Assembly (NCBI GenBank): GCA_947489705.1
Contig: CANLEQ010000011.1
Coordinates: forward strand, 1-64,000
Length of the DNA stretch: 64,000 nucleotides
Source of the DNA: an uncultured Paracoccaceae bacterium
GTDB taxonomy: Bacteria; Pseudomonadota; Alphaproteobacteria; Rhodobacterales; Rhodobacteraceae
Reading direction: 5' to 3'
The position numbers and the translations under genes were made by a program. Of the stretch, positions 24,512 to 32,055 are shown one piece after another. The first letter of the stretch is position 1, and each line of letters opens with the position of its first letter. Below the pieces are notes generated by a model. That model saw nothing but the letters and a program-made list of their open reading frames with translations, was not told where the DNA came from and did not search any database.

Positions 24512-24847
24512 CTATCCAGGGTTCGAACTGAAATGGTCCGCGAACTTGTTGGCTACGCCGTCCCACTCGGCAGCGTCGTCCGGCGGTGGCTTCGCGGTAA
24601 CGATGTTGGGCCAAATCGCGGAATGTTCCGCATTGAGCACCAGCCATCCGGCCAGATCCGGAACCGTATCGGTGTCGGCAAAGATCGCTTCGGCCGGGCA
24701 TTCGGGCACGCAGACGCCGCAATCGATGCACTCGTCCGGGTGGATCACCAGCATGTTCTCGCCCTCGTAGAAACAATCGACGGGGCAGACCTCGACGCAG
24801 TCGGTGTATTTGCAGCGGATGCAGTTGTCGGTGACGACATAGGTCAT
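24512..24847 (-). CDS. fdxA: 7Fe ferredoxin (FdxA type)
   Basis: 111 residues. The N-terminus has [14 protein letters not shown] (3Fe-4S cluster) and [12 protein letters not shown] (4Fe-4S cluster), separated by the standard [13 protein letters not shown]. The C-terminal extension ([13 protein letters not shown]) is typical of FdxA. It overlaps the globin gene by ATGA. Its pairing with a globin suggests it supplies electrons for NO or oxygen chemistry there; that is inferred from coupling only. Confidence 0.92.
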   Translation of the reverse strand: MTYVVTDNCIRCKYTDCVEVCPVDCFYEGENMLVIHPDECIDCGVCVPECPAEAIFADTDTVPDLAGWLVLNAEHSAIWPNIVTAKPPPDDAAEWDGVANKFADHFSSNPG

Positions 24848-25272
24848 CCGGTCACCATCGGCGCATGCAGGTCATCGAGAGCGGGAAAGACGGCCATGCG
24901 CAGGCTGCGGGCGATCTTTTCGGCCCGCTCCACGAACAGGGCGGCCACGTCGGGCTCGCAGGTCTCGCGCGCGGTCTCGGCAAAGAGGCCCAGCCAGATC
25001 GCGAAGTGCTCGGGCCGGAGGTCTGACAACCCCTGATGCGCGGGAACCGGCCTGCCGTGATAGCGCCCGGTCATGCATGTGACCGATGACCAGAAGGCGA
25101 ACATCTTCTGCAGATGCGGCTCCCAGTCATCGCCGATCCTGGCGGCGACGATCGGGCCGAGTTGCGGATCCCGGCGCGCGCGCCCGTAGAACCGCCGCAC
25201 GAGACGTTCGATCAGGACGTCGTTGATTGACGGGTTCAGGGGCTGTCGCCGCGGGTTCGAAGGCTCGGACAT
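24844..25272 (-). CDS. truncated hemoglobin, group 3-like
   Basis: 142 residues from the third ATG, chosen because AGGAGG lies five bases upstream. Globin features are [14 protein letters not shown] (helix B Tyr region), [15 protein letters not shown], and [16 protein letters not shown] containing the proximal His region, in the group 3 pattern. It probably binds and dioxygenates NO or manages oxygen. It is first in an operon with fdxA, and an AWGTAT-N6-TGCAT site lies just upstream, which points to NO-responsive control. Confidence 0.82.
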   Translation of the reverse strand: MSEPSNPRRQPLNPSINDVLIERLVRRFYGRARRDPQLGPIVAARIGDDWEPHLQKMFAFWSSVTCMTGRYHGRPVPAHQGLSDLRPEHFAIWLGLFAETARETCEPDVAALFVERAEKIARSLRMAVFPALDDLHAPMVTG

Positions 25273-25286
25273 CATCACCTCCTAAG

Positions 25287-25303
25287 AAGTATTCTCAGTG
25301 CAT
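25287..25303. promoter_or_regulatory. NsrR-like operator, site 1
   Basis: AAGTATTCTCAGTGCAT, 15 bases ahead of the globin start. It shares A-A/T-GTAT-N6-TGCAT with three other sites on this element, all beside NO-response genes. It resembles half of the longer NsrR consensus known from gamma- and betaproteobacteria. Confidence 0.65.
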
Positions 25304-25440
25304 TTTATAAGACCACCTTCCATGAACATCAAGGCGTAGTCGAGTTTCCGTCTGCACAGATTTGCTGCAAGTTCAGAAAAACACCCGGGCGGCGCCTGGC
25401 CACCCGGATGTCGTCCGTCCCGCCTTCCCTGGGAGCCGGA

Positions 25441-25893
25441 TCAGTTGGTCATCGCGCCAGCCTGCTCGAGCAGGTCGTCGAACCGCTTCGCGGCTCGGCC
25501 GCGCTGCCGTACATCGCGGACCACGTCAAAGTTGCGTTCGAAGTCGCCGACGAGGATCAGGCCGACCATACCCAGTCCGTAATGCGGCTCGCAGATATAG
25601 CCATACGTGCCCTCGACCGCGAATGTGAAGGTCACCGGCTCGCTGATCGCGCCGTCCCATCCCGCAGCTCCGGCCGGGATCATCGCCTCCATGCTGGTCG
25701 AGTTGTGGCCGCGGTCGGTCGGCACAAAGGTCACCGTGTCGCCCGGTGCGATTTTCAGCAGCGCCGGCTCGAACACCATCGTCTTCTCTCCCCCGGAGCT
25801 CACGTTCAGCATCCGGACCTCGAAGTCGTCGGCTGACGCGGCGAAAGGAGCGAGTGCCAGCGTCAGGCCGAGGATCGTGTATCTGATGGTCAT
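25441..25893 (-). CDS. paz: pseudoazurin, second copy
   Basis: 150 residues with a signal peptide (LGLTLALAPFAASA). Type 1 copper ligands are His in DRGHNSTSM and the closing Cys-His-Met cluster in YGYICEPHYGLGMVGLI. It is a periplasmic electron donor to copper nitrite reductase. The gene ends the paz-nirK-paz run, 11 bases after nirK. It differs clearly from the first copy in sequence, so the two may have different partners or expression. Confidence 0.92.
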   Translation of the reverse strand: MTIRYTILGLTLALAPFAASADDFEVRMLNVSSGGEKTMVFEPALLKIAPGDTVTFVPTDRGHNSTSMEAMIPAGAAGWDGAISEPVTFTFAVEGTYGYICEPHYGLGMVGLILVGDFERNFDVVRDVRQRGRAAKRFDDLLEQAGAMTN

Positions 25894-25904
25894 GTGATTT
25901 CTCC

Positions 25905-26954
25905 TCAGTAGGATCCCGACCCCTCGCCGATCTCTTCGCCGCCGCTGTCGAAGAGGCCCTCCTGGACCGGCTCTCCGTCGACGAGGACGTGGCCGACGAG
26001 ACCTTTCTCCAGCCGCGAGAGCGCGTGGTCGACCAGGTTGAACGTCCCCGGCACCTCGAACTCGAAATCGAGCATGGTGGCGCCGCCGGGTGGCACGGTG
26101 ACCGTCTGCACGTCGCGGATGGGCTCGGACACGGCGCTGCCGAACACGTAGGCTTCGTCGATGATCTCGCCGATCAGATGGATCGACGAGGTCAGGTTCG
26201 GCCCTCCGACGCCGAAATAGATGCGCGCCGTCTCGCCGGTCAGGGCCACCATCGGGAATCCGCCCTCAGTCAGCGCGCCGACGGCACCGTTGAACACGGC
26301 GTAGGTCGGGCGCTCGTCGATCAGCCGCTCCCAGCTTTCGGTGACCTGACCGCGGGTACCGAACGGCTCCGTGGTATAGATTTCACCCTGCATCACGTAC
26401 CATTCATGATCGACCGGCGGCAGACCGCCTTCGGGTTCGACCAGGATCAGGCCGTACATGCCGTTGGCGATGTGCAGCGCCACGGGTGGCGTGGCGCAAT
26501 GGTAGACATACAGTCCCGGCTTCAACGCCTTGAAGGAGAACGTGTTGGTCTCGCCCGGTGCGGCAAAGGACACGTCGCCGCCTCCACCCGGTCCGGTCGC
26601 CGCATGGAAATCGATGTTGTGGACCATCTGGCTGTCGATCGGGTTGCGCAGCGTCACGTTTACCGTGTCGCCGACCCGGGCGCGGATCATCGGACCCGGC
26701 ACCGTCCCGTTGAACGTCCAATAGCGGAAGGTCGTGCCCTGATCGAGATGCGCTATCCGCTCCTCGGTCACCAACTCGAGCTCGTGCGTCTTGGGCGCCC
26801 GCTCGCCGATCGGCTCGGGCACGTCCGTCGGCGCCCGCACGATCTCGCCGGTGCGCACATCGACTTGACCCATGGCCGGAAGTGCTGTCGTCGCGAATGC
26901 GGCGGCGACGATCGTGGCAACGGACCGCTTTGCAAAGCTCCCCGGAGATTTCAT
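25905..26954 (-). CDS. nirK: copper-containing nitrite reductase (NO-forming)
   Basis: 349 residues from MKSPGSF (AAGGAG seven bases upstream), with a signal peptide ending LPAMGQ. Two cupredoxin domains are present. Type 1 copper ligands and the active-site Asp/His appear in HNIDFHAATGPGGGG and YHCATPPVALHIANGMYG. The type 2 copper His of domain two is in SSIHLIGEI. It reduces nitrite to NO in the periplasm. The YHCATPPVAL loop sets it apart from the classical Alcaligenes/Achromobacter type. No nirV and no NO reductase genes accompany it in the window. Confidence 0.95.
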   Translation of the reverse strand: MKSPGSFAKRSVATIVAAAFATTALPAMGQVDVRTGEIVRAPTDVPEPIGERAPKTHELELVTEERIAHLDQGTTFRYWTFNGTVPGPMIRARVGDTVNVTLRNPIDSQMVHNIDFHAATGPGGGGDVSFAAPGETNTFSFKALKPGLYVYHCATPPVALHIANGMYGLILVEPEGGLPPVDHEWYVMQGEIYTTEPFGTRGQVTESWERLIDERPTYAVFNGAVGALTEGGFPMVALTGETARIYFGVGGPNLTSSIHLIGEIIDEAYVFGSAVSEPIRDVQTVTVPPGGATMLDFEFEVPGTFNLVDHALSRLEKGLVGHVLVDGEPVQEGLFDSGGEEIGEGSGSY

Positions 26955-26990
26955 CCTCTTACTCCTTTTCAAGAGGGACACGGTGCGGGG

Positions 26991-27443
26991 CTATTGCGTG
27001 GCGCCTGCGCCCCCGCTCACCTGTTCGAACAGCTCCGCCATGCGCTGTGCCGCGCGACCGGGATGCTTGACCGTCTGTGCATCCGCGAGGTTCGGTGTCT
27101 CGTCGCCCACCTGGATCAGACCCACCATCCCGAGCGGATAATGCGGCAGGCACTTGTAGCCGTAGAGGCCGGGAACATCGAAGGTGACGGTGATCTCTTC
27201 GTTAATGCGGCCCTTCCAGGCTTCGGCGCCCTCGGGGATCATTCCCAGGACGGCTTCGCTGTTATGGGTGCGGTCCGTCGCGACGAAGGTGACCGTGTCG
27301 CCCGGCTCGATCGCGAGAAAGGCGGGCTCGAACACCATCGCCTGGCCGTCCGGACCCTTGTTGAGCATCTGCACTTCGTAGTCGGTTGCCAACGCCGGCG
27401 TGGCCATGACACTGGCGATCAGCATGAGGGTCGTCGTTCTCAT
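26991..27443 (-). CDS. paz: pseudoazurin, first copy
   Basis: 150 residues with a signal peptide (MRTTTLMLIASVMATPALA). The ligand pattern is His in DRTHNSEAVLG and YGYKCLPHYPLGMVGLI. First gene of the nirK operon, 93 bases from a perfect FNR box. It is the likely primary electron donor to NirK. Confidence 0.93.
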   Translation of the reverse strand: MRTTTLMLIASVMATPALATDYEVQMLNKGPDGQAMVFEPAFLAIEPGDTVTFVATDRTHNSEAVLGMIPEGAEAWKGRINEEITVTFDVPGLYGYKCLPHYPLGMVGLIQVGDETPNLADAQTVKHPGRAAQRMAELFEQVSGGAGATQ

Positions 27444-27535
27444 TGGGTGGCTCCTTCTGCTGTCCGGTCAGCCGCCTATTGGACCGCGCGGAACGCTTCG
27501 CTACGGGCTGGCTAGCGTCGTCAGAGTGGAGAAAT

Positions 27536-27549
27536 TTGATTTATATCAA
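27536..27549. promoter_or_regulatory. FNR/NNR-type box
   Basis: TTGATTTATATCAA, a perfect TTGAT-N4-ATCAA dyad between the divergent pseudoazurin-nirK operon and the Rrf2 regulator gene. It could bind FnrL from this element or an NnrR/Dnr regulator encoded elsewhere. Confidence 0.9.
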
Positions 27550-27594
27550 TGATTTGCAAAGAATACCGCGCGGCATTGCCAAGTAATTGAAAAC

Positions 27595-27611
27595 AAGTAT
27601 ATTTAATGCAT
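27595..27611. promoter_or_regulatory. NsrR-like operator, site 2
   Basis: AAGTATATTTAATGCAT, 25 bases ahead of the Rrf2 regulator start. This position would allow autoregulation and control of the downstream nnrS gene. Confidence 0.65.
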
Positions 27612-27635
27612 CAAGTAGGTGGAGGAGAGTCTCGG

Positions 27636-28073
27636 GTGCAGCTCAGCAGCTTTTCGGACTATGCCCTGCGCTTGCTGATGAAGCTGGCGCTCGACCCCGA
27701 ACGTTGGAAGACGATCCGCGAAATCGCCGACGCCTACGGCATATCCCGCAACCACATGATGAAGATCGCGCAGGAACTGGGGCAGTTCGGCTACATCGAG
27801 ACGCTCCGCGGGCGCGGTGGCGGACTGCGTCTGAAACGGCCCGCGCATGAGATCAACATCGGCGAGGTCGTGCGTCGGACCGAAGGCAATCTCGCGCTTG
27901 TCGAATGCTTCGATCCGGCGACCAACCAGTGCGTCATCACTGATGCATGTCGGTTGAAAGGGGTCTTGGGCGAAGCACTCGAGGCCTTCTTTCGCGTGCT
28001 CGACGGATACACGCTGTCGGACCTCCTGCAAGAGCGTGGGGCGCTTGTTGCGATCTTGGAGAAAGCGGACTGA
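27636..28073 (+). CDS. Rrf2-family NsrR-like NO sensor, first copy
   Basis: 145 residues from GTG with GGAGG ten bases upstream; the track ATG lies inside the operator and lacks a ribosome site. The HTH is IREIADAYGISRNHMMKIAQEL. Three Cys in ECFDPATNQCVITDACRL (C-x7-C-x5-C) would hold an iron-sulfur cluster that reacts with NO. It precedes a DUF6522 gene and nnrS in the same direction and is divergent from nirK, so it may repress both sides. Confidence 0.85.
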   Translation: MQLSSFSDYALRLLMKLALDPERWKTIREIADAYGISRNHMMKIAQELGQFGYIETLRGRGGGLRLKRPAHEINIGEVVRRTEGNLALVECFDPATNQCVITDACRLKGVLGEALEAFFRVLDGYTLSDLLQERGALVAILEKAD

Positions 28074-28089
28074 ACGACAAGGAACGATC

Positions 28090-28347
28090 ATGACGATGAA
28101 ACTCGAGCTTGCGGAGGGTCGGATCACCGTTCCGGCGGAGCTTCTTGCGACGTCCTTCGGGATCGAGCCTGCCGAGGTGTCGGAGATGATGAGATCCGGC
28201 GACATCACCAGCCGGTCCGAGACCGGCGAGGGCGAGCATGCCGGCCGGTTTCGCGTGACCTTCTGGTACGGTGCCCGACAGGTGCGGCTCACTTGCGCCG
28301 AGGATGGAACGGTTCTGACCCGCGTCGCCAGCGTGGCGCGGCGGTGA
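28090..28347 (+). CDS. DUF6522-like small protein
   Basis: 85 residues, starting MTMKLELAEGRITVPAELLA after AAGGA. It has a short HTH-like acidic middle (FGIEPAEVSEMMRSGDITS) and a beta-rich end (FRVTFWYGARQVRLTCAEDG). Proteins like this occur between NsrR and NnrS genes in alphaproteobacteria. The function is unknown. The stop overlaps the nnrS start (TGATG). Confidence 0.68.
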   Translation: MTMKLELAEGRITVPAELLATSFGIEPAEVSEMMRSGDITSRSETGEGEHAGRFRVTFWYGARQVRLTCAEDGTVLTRVASVARR

Positions 28348-29549
28348 TGGCGCAGACGTCTGCCGAACGAATGCGGGCATGGACCGGCCCCGCGATCCTG
28401 TCCTTCGGCTTCCGGCCGTTCTTTTTGCTGGGGTCGCTCTGGGCGGCTCTGGCCATGATGCTGTGGATGCTGATGCTGACCGGTGGGGTGGTGCTGCCGA
28501 TCGCGTGGGATCCGGTGACCTGGCATGCCCATGCCTTCCTGATCGGCTATCTGGGCGCGATCGTCGCGGGATTCCTGCTGACCGCGGTGCCGAACTGGAC
28601 CGGACGCCTGCCGGTGCTGGGATGGCGATTGGGCGCACTTGCCCTGCTCTGGGTCTTGGAGCGGATCGCCGTACTGGCCTCGGCCATGTTGCCCTGGCCT
28701 GTGGTGATGGCGGCCGATCTTGCGTTCCTAGTCGCCTTGGCCGTTCTGCTTGGAAGAGAGATCGTCGCGGGGCACAACTGGCAAAACCTTATCGTGCTGG
28801 CGCTGCTGGTTCTGCTGATCCTCGGCGGCAGCCTGTCCCATTGGCAGGCCGCGCGGGACGGGACCGCGGCGCATGGTTCGGGCCTGCGGCTGCTGCTGGG
28901 AACAGCGATCATGATGATCGGCGTCATCGGCGGGCGGATTGTGCCGTCGTTCACGCGCAACTGGCTGGTGCGCCAGGGATCGCAAGCGCGCCCCGCGCCG
29001 CCGATGCAAGACTACGACAAGGCAACGCTGCTGGTCATGCTGGCCGCCATCTTGGTCTGGGTTGTCTGGCCGGACACGATCCTGACGGCGCTGCTGTTGC
29101 TCGGGGCGGGCGGGATGCAGGCGCTTCGGCTGACCCGCTGGCGCGGCGACCGCACGGCGGCCGAACCGCTGGTCTGGGTGCTGCATCTAGCCTATTCCTT
29201 CGTGCCGCTGGGCGCACTGGCCTTGGGTGCGTCGATCCTGTGGCCCGGCATGCTGAACCCCGCCGCCGCGCAGCATCTCTGGATGGCCGGCGCCATCGGG
29301 CTGATGACGATGGCCGTGATGACCCGCGCAACGCTGGGGCACACCGGGCGCGACCTGCATGCGGGAGCGGGAACGACTGCGCTCTATCTCGCGCTCGTCG
29401 GAGCAGTCCTGTTGCGGATAGTGGCAAGTATAGGGGCTGCACAGGTGACGACGCTCTATGCCGTGTCGGGTTTCTTATGGAGCGCGGCCTTTCTAGGGTT
29501 CGCTGGGCTCTACGGTCGATTGCTGCTGTATCCAAAGCCCGCAGGCTGA
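28347..29549 (+). CDS. nnrS: NnrS-family membrane haem/copper protein
   Basis: 400 residues with about 12 membrane helices. NnrS hallmarks are FGFRPFFLLGSLWA at the start, WHAHAFLIGYLGAIVAGFLLTAVPNWTGR, and MTRATLGHTGRDLHAG near the end, rich in conserved His. NnrS relieves NO stress in denitrifiers, probably by limiting formation of iron-nitrosyl complexes. It is translationally coupled to the DUF6522 gene, beneath the NsrR-like regulator. Confidence 0.92.
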   Translation: MAQTSAERMRAWTGPAILSFGFRPFFLLGSLWAALAMMLWMLMLTGGVVLPIAWDPVTWHAHAFLIGYLGAIVAGFLLTAVPNWTGRLPVLGWRLGALALLWVLERIAVLASAMLPWPVVMAADLAFLVALAVLLGREIVAGHNWQNLIVLALLVLLILGGSLSHWQAARDGTAAHGSGLRLLLGTAIMMIGVIGGRIVPSFTRNWLVRQGSQARPAPPMQDYDKATLLVMLAAILVWVVWPDTILTALLLLGAGGMQALRLTRWRGDRTAAEPLVWVLHLAYSFVPLGALALGASILWPGMLNPAAAQHLWMAGAIGLMTMAVMTRATLGHTGRDLHAGAGTTALYLALVGAVLLRIVASIGAAQVTTLYAVSGFLWSAAFLGFAGLYGRLLLYPKPAG

Positions 29550-29644
29550 GTTGGCTGGAGTGAAATCGGCGGCGGCCAGCGACGCTGTCTTACTGAACCA
29601 GACGCTCTGGGCGACGATCAGGTTTCAAAGGTGAGGCATCACGG

Positions 29645-30010
29645 CTATATGGGACGGCGCGCTTGTCGCTCGAGATAGACCTTCAGCGCCGCGGCATTGT
29701 GATGCGTCTCGTCCTTCGCGCCATAGATCAGCGTCAGGTCCCCTTCCGCAGCAAGATCGAGAAGCCGCGACACTGCGTCCTCCTTGTCGGCCATTTCGTC
29801 GAAATAGGCCTCCCTGAACGCTTCGCATTTCTGCGGATCATGGCCGAACCAGCGCCGCAGTTCGTCGCTGGGCGCCACATCCTTCATCCAATCCGTCAGG
29901 CGCAGGCGGTCCTTCGCCACTCCGCGCGGCCAGACGCGGTCCACCAAGACGCGCGCGCCGTCTGAGGCGCGCGCGGCGCGATAGGCGCGCTTGATGCGGA
30001 CGTCGCTCAT
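29645..30010 (-). CDS. DUF488 family protein, short YeaO-like
   Basis: 121 residues from MSDVRIKRAY. The family pattern is complete: RVLVDRVWPRGVAKD, WMKDVAPSDELRRWFGHDP and LTLIYGAKDETHHNA. The molecular function is not established. The start overlaps the stop of the folate enzyme gene (ATGA). It lies in a small housekeeping-like pair that may be part of the element's low-oxygen regulon, though no operator is seen. Confidence 0.85.
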   Translation of the reverse strand: MSDVRIKRAYRAARASDGARVLVDRVWPRGVAKDRLRLTDWMKDVAPSDELRRWFGHDPQKCEAFREAYFDEMADKEDAVSRLLDLAAEGDLTLIYGAKDETHHNAAALKVYLERQARRPI

Positions 30011-30669
30011 CGCGGCCGCCGCCAAGTCTCATCACCGAGCACGACCACGTCCATCGGTACGTCGTACGGCTGCGGATAGATTGTCGCGATGCGCGCCGAG
30101 GGATGCCCGATGCCGATCACCAGATGATCCTGCTCCATCGCCGCCAGCGTTTGGTCGTAGAAACCGCCGCCATGCCCCAGTCGGAAGCCGGCCGCATCGA
30201 TCCCGACCACGGGCGAGATTACCACGTTCGGCACTTGCACCTCCCTCTCGGCAGGAACGGGGATGTTCCAGACGCCGCGTTCCATCCGGCAGCGGGGGCG
30301 CCACTCGCGAAAGACGAGCGGCGCGTCCTTGGCGACGACCACGGGCAGAACCACACGCGCGCCTTCGTTCGTCAGCCGTGTCATCCAGGGCCGCAGGTCG
30401 AGCTCGCCCCGGAACGGCCAATAGGTGCTCACCACCGGCGTCTCGATTTCCCTTATCAGGACGTCAAGCTTGGCCATCACGCGCTCGGCTGTCCTGACCC
30501 TCTCGTCGGCCGACACGGCAAGACGCATGCCGATCAAACGCGCTCGCTCGGCCTTGCGCCACCGCGCGACGTCACGCGCCGTCTGCGGATCGACAACCTC
30601 GGCGCCGTCGGCCCCTTCGGAAAGTTCATGTGAAAAGCAAGGCGGCGATGCATAGGATCGGCTCATCAT
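30007..30669 (-). CDS. 5-formyltetrahydrofolate cyclo-ligase family protein
   Basis: 220 residues from the ATGATG following GAGGAGAG. Family motifs are RWRKAERARLIGMR at the start, YWPFRGELDLRPWM, and the C-terminal GFRLGHGGGFYDQTLA with PYDVPMDVVV. The enzyme converts 5-formyl-THF to 5,10-methenyl-THF using ATP. The extra 25-residue N-terminus (ASPPCFSHELSEGADG) is unusual for this family. Coupled to the DUF488 gene. Confidence 0.88.
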   Translation of the reverse strand: MMSRSYASPPCFSHELSEGADGAEVVDPQTARDVARWRKAERARLIGMRLAVSADERVRTAERVMAKLDVLIREIETPVVSTYWPFRGELDLRPWMTRLTNEGARVVLPVVVAKDAPLVFREWRPRCRMERGVWNIPVPAEREVQVPNVVISPVVGIDAAGFRLGHGGGFYDQTLAAMEQDHLVIGIGHPSARIATIYPQPYDVPMDVVVLGDETWRRPR

Positions 30670-30769
30670 CTCTCCTCTTTCAACTAAGGACAACTTGTTG
30701 AAGATTGTTGGAACGCAACGTGTATCGGGGTCGCGACTGGTGATCGGGAATTGCGGATGACAGCCTTCT

Positions 30770-31369
30770 TCAGGCGGCTGGATAGATCACCTTCCTTTCA
30801 TCGGTGATGCGTGCGCCGTCGTTCAAGCGGGCAGCGTATATCCGACCGTTACCCATCAGATGATCGACCGCGTGACTGTTTGCCAGCAGATGGTCGGTGA
30901 TGATACGCCGATGACACCGCCACCAGACGGCCTCCGAGCACATCATGGCCAGCCGTGTTTCGCGGCCCATCTCGACGAGATCGTCGAATGCCTCTGCGAA
31001 CTCGTCACCCAGAGCATAATCGGCGTAGTTCTGGAAGCTTTTTATCCGCCACATGGCGTTCAGTGTCTCGGCGACCTGCGGCTGTTTGCGACGACGGCCA
31101 CCCAAGGCCGGGATATGGCAATAATCGATCCGCATGCGAGTCAAATCCCCGGGGAGCCTATCGATGTTGAAGGCTGGATTGCTCCGCGAACGCGGGAAAG
31201 ACCGGACATCTACGACAAGGCCGATATCGGCGTGACGAAGGATGTCCAGAAAGTCCGAAAGTGATCGATTGGAATGGCCAAAGCTCGCGTAGCGCGCACT
31301 CTCGGATAGAGCCGCGTTGGTATGGTCTTTCGTCACGAGGGCGATCGGGGCGCTGCGGGGTGGCTCCAA
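30770..31369 (-). CDS. DUF488 family protein, long type
   Basis: 199 residues. ARYASFGHSNRSLSDFLDIL, VVDVRSFPRSRSNPAFN and the Cys-containing MMCSEAVWWRCHRRIITDHL are the usual DUF488 signatures. A conserved Cys/His pair suggests a nucleotide- or metal-linked activity, but no function is known. It stands between the folate enzyme and the NsrR-type gene on the same strand. Confidence 0.85.
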   Translation of the reverse strand: MEPPRSAPIALVTKDHTNAALSESARYASFGHSNRSLSDFLDILRHADIGLVVDVRSFPRSRSNPAFNIDRLPGDLTRMRIDYCHIPALGGRRRKQPQVAETLNAMWRIKSFQNYADYALGDEFAEAFDDLVEMGRETRLAMMCSEAVWWRCHRRIITDHLLANSHAVDHLMGNGRIYAARLNDGARITDERKVIYPAA

Positions 31370-31433
31370 GCCATCCTGAACGCCTGTCGAGTAAAATTGC
31401 GGGGGTGAGAAACGCCGGCCAAAGGTACGATCA

Positions 31434-31889
31434 TTAATGGTTCATCCCGCGCAATCTCTCCCCGTCTTCCTGCGGCGCGGGAAACAGCGCCATGAAATCT
31501 GCCTCGCCATGGGGCAGGTCCGCTAAAGTGTAGCGATCGAGTACCGCAAGGAAGGCATTCGACGCTTCGGCCATGACAGAACTCAGTCCGCAGCCTGGCG
31601 CGACGATGCAGGTGTCGCAATCGACAACCTGAAAGCTGTCTTCGGTCATGCGCACCACCTCACCGACATTGATATCGGCAGCAGGTCGGGCCAGCGTAAT
31701 GCCGCCGTTGCGCCCGCGCGCTGCCCTGACAAGACCCGAACGCCCCAGATCATGCACGACCTTCGTCAGGTGATTGTGCGAGATCCGGTAGTTGCCCGAA
31801 ATTTCCGAAATGGCGCAATGCCGCTCCGGGCGGGCTGAAAGGTACATCAGGACGCGCAAGGCGTAGTCAGTGTATCGTGTCAAACGCAT
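31434..31889 (-). CDS. nsrR: NsrR-type Rrf2 regulator, second copy
   Basis: 151 residues starting MRLTRYTDYALRVLMYL, a very typical NsrR opening. The HTH is ISEISGNYRISHNHLTKVVHDL. The cluster ligands are in VDCDTCIVAPGCGL (C-x2-C-x5-C). NsrR loses repression when NO attacks its iron-sulfur cluster. It is divergent from the flavohemoglobin gene with two operator copies between, the textbook arrangement for nsrR-hmp control. Confidence 0.93.
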   Translation of the reverse strand: MRLTRYTDYALRVLMYLSARPERHCAISEISGNYRISHNHLTKVVHDLGRSGLVRAARGRNGGITLARPAADINVGEVVRMTEDSFQVVDCDTCIVAPGCGLSSVMAEASNAFLAVLDRYTLADLPHGEADFMALFPAPQEDGERLRGMNH

Positions 31890-31918
31890 AGGCCATCCAG
31901 TCGACTAGGCTTCAATAC

Positions 31919-31935
31919 ATGTATTTCACTTGCAT
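31919..31935. promoter_or_regulatory. NsrR-like operator, site 3
   Basis: ATGTATTTCACTTGCAT, flanked by further ATACAT/ATGTAT units that extend the dyad. It lies 30 bases ahead of nsrR and fits autoregulation. Confidence 0.75.
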
Positions 31936-31971
31936 GTATTTTTCAAGCGACTACATAACCCCGCACGATAC

Positions 31972-31988
31972 ATGTATAGTGGATGCAT
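31972..31988. promoter_or_regulatory. NsrR-like operator, site 4
   Basis: ATGTATAGTGGATGCAT, within a longer ATACATGTAT...GCATGTATT arrangement, 68 bases ahead of hmp. Well placed to block hmp transcription. Confidence 0.75.
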
Positions 31989-32055
31989 GTATTGCAGGCT
32001 CGCGGCGACTTACGTCCGTGGTGCAGGACAGATTAGCAGGCGAAGGAACATCAGG

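Noticed and set aside
25989-27515. 508-codon plus-strand frame
   Set aside because: Antisense shadow of nirK and the first pseudoazurin.
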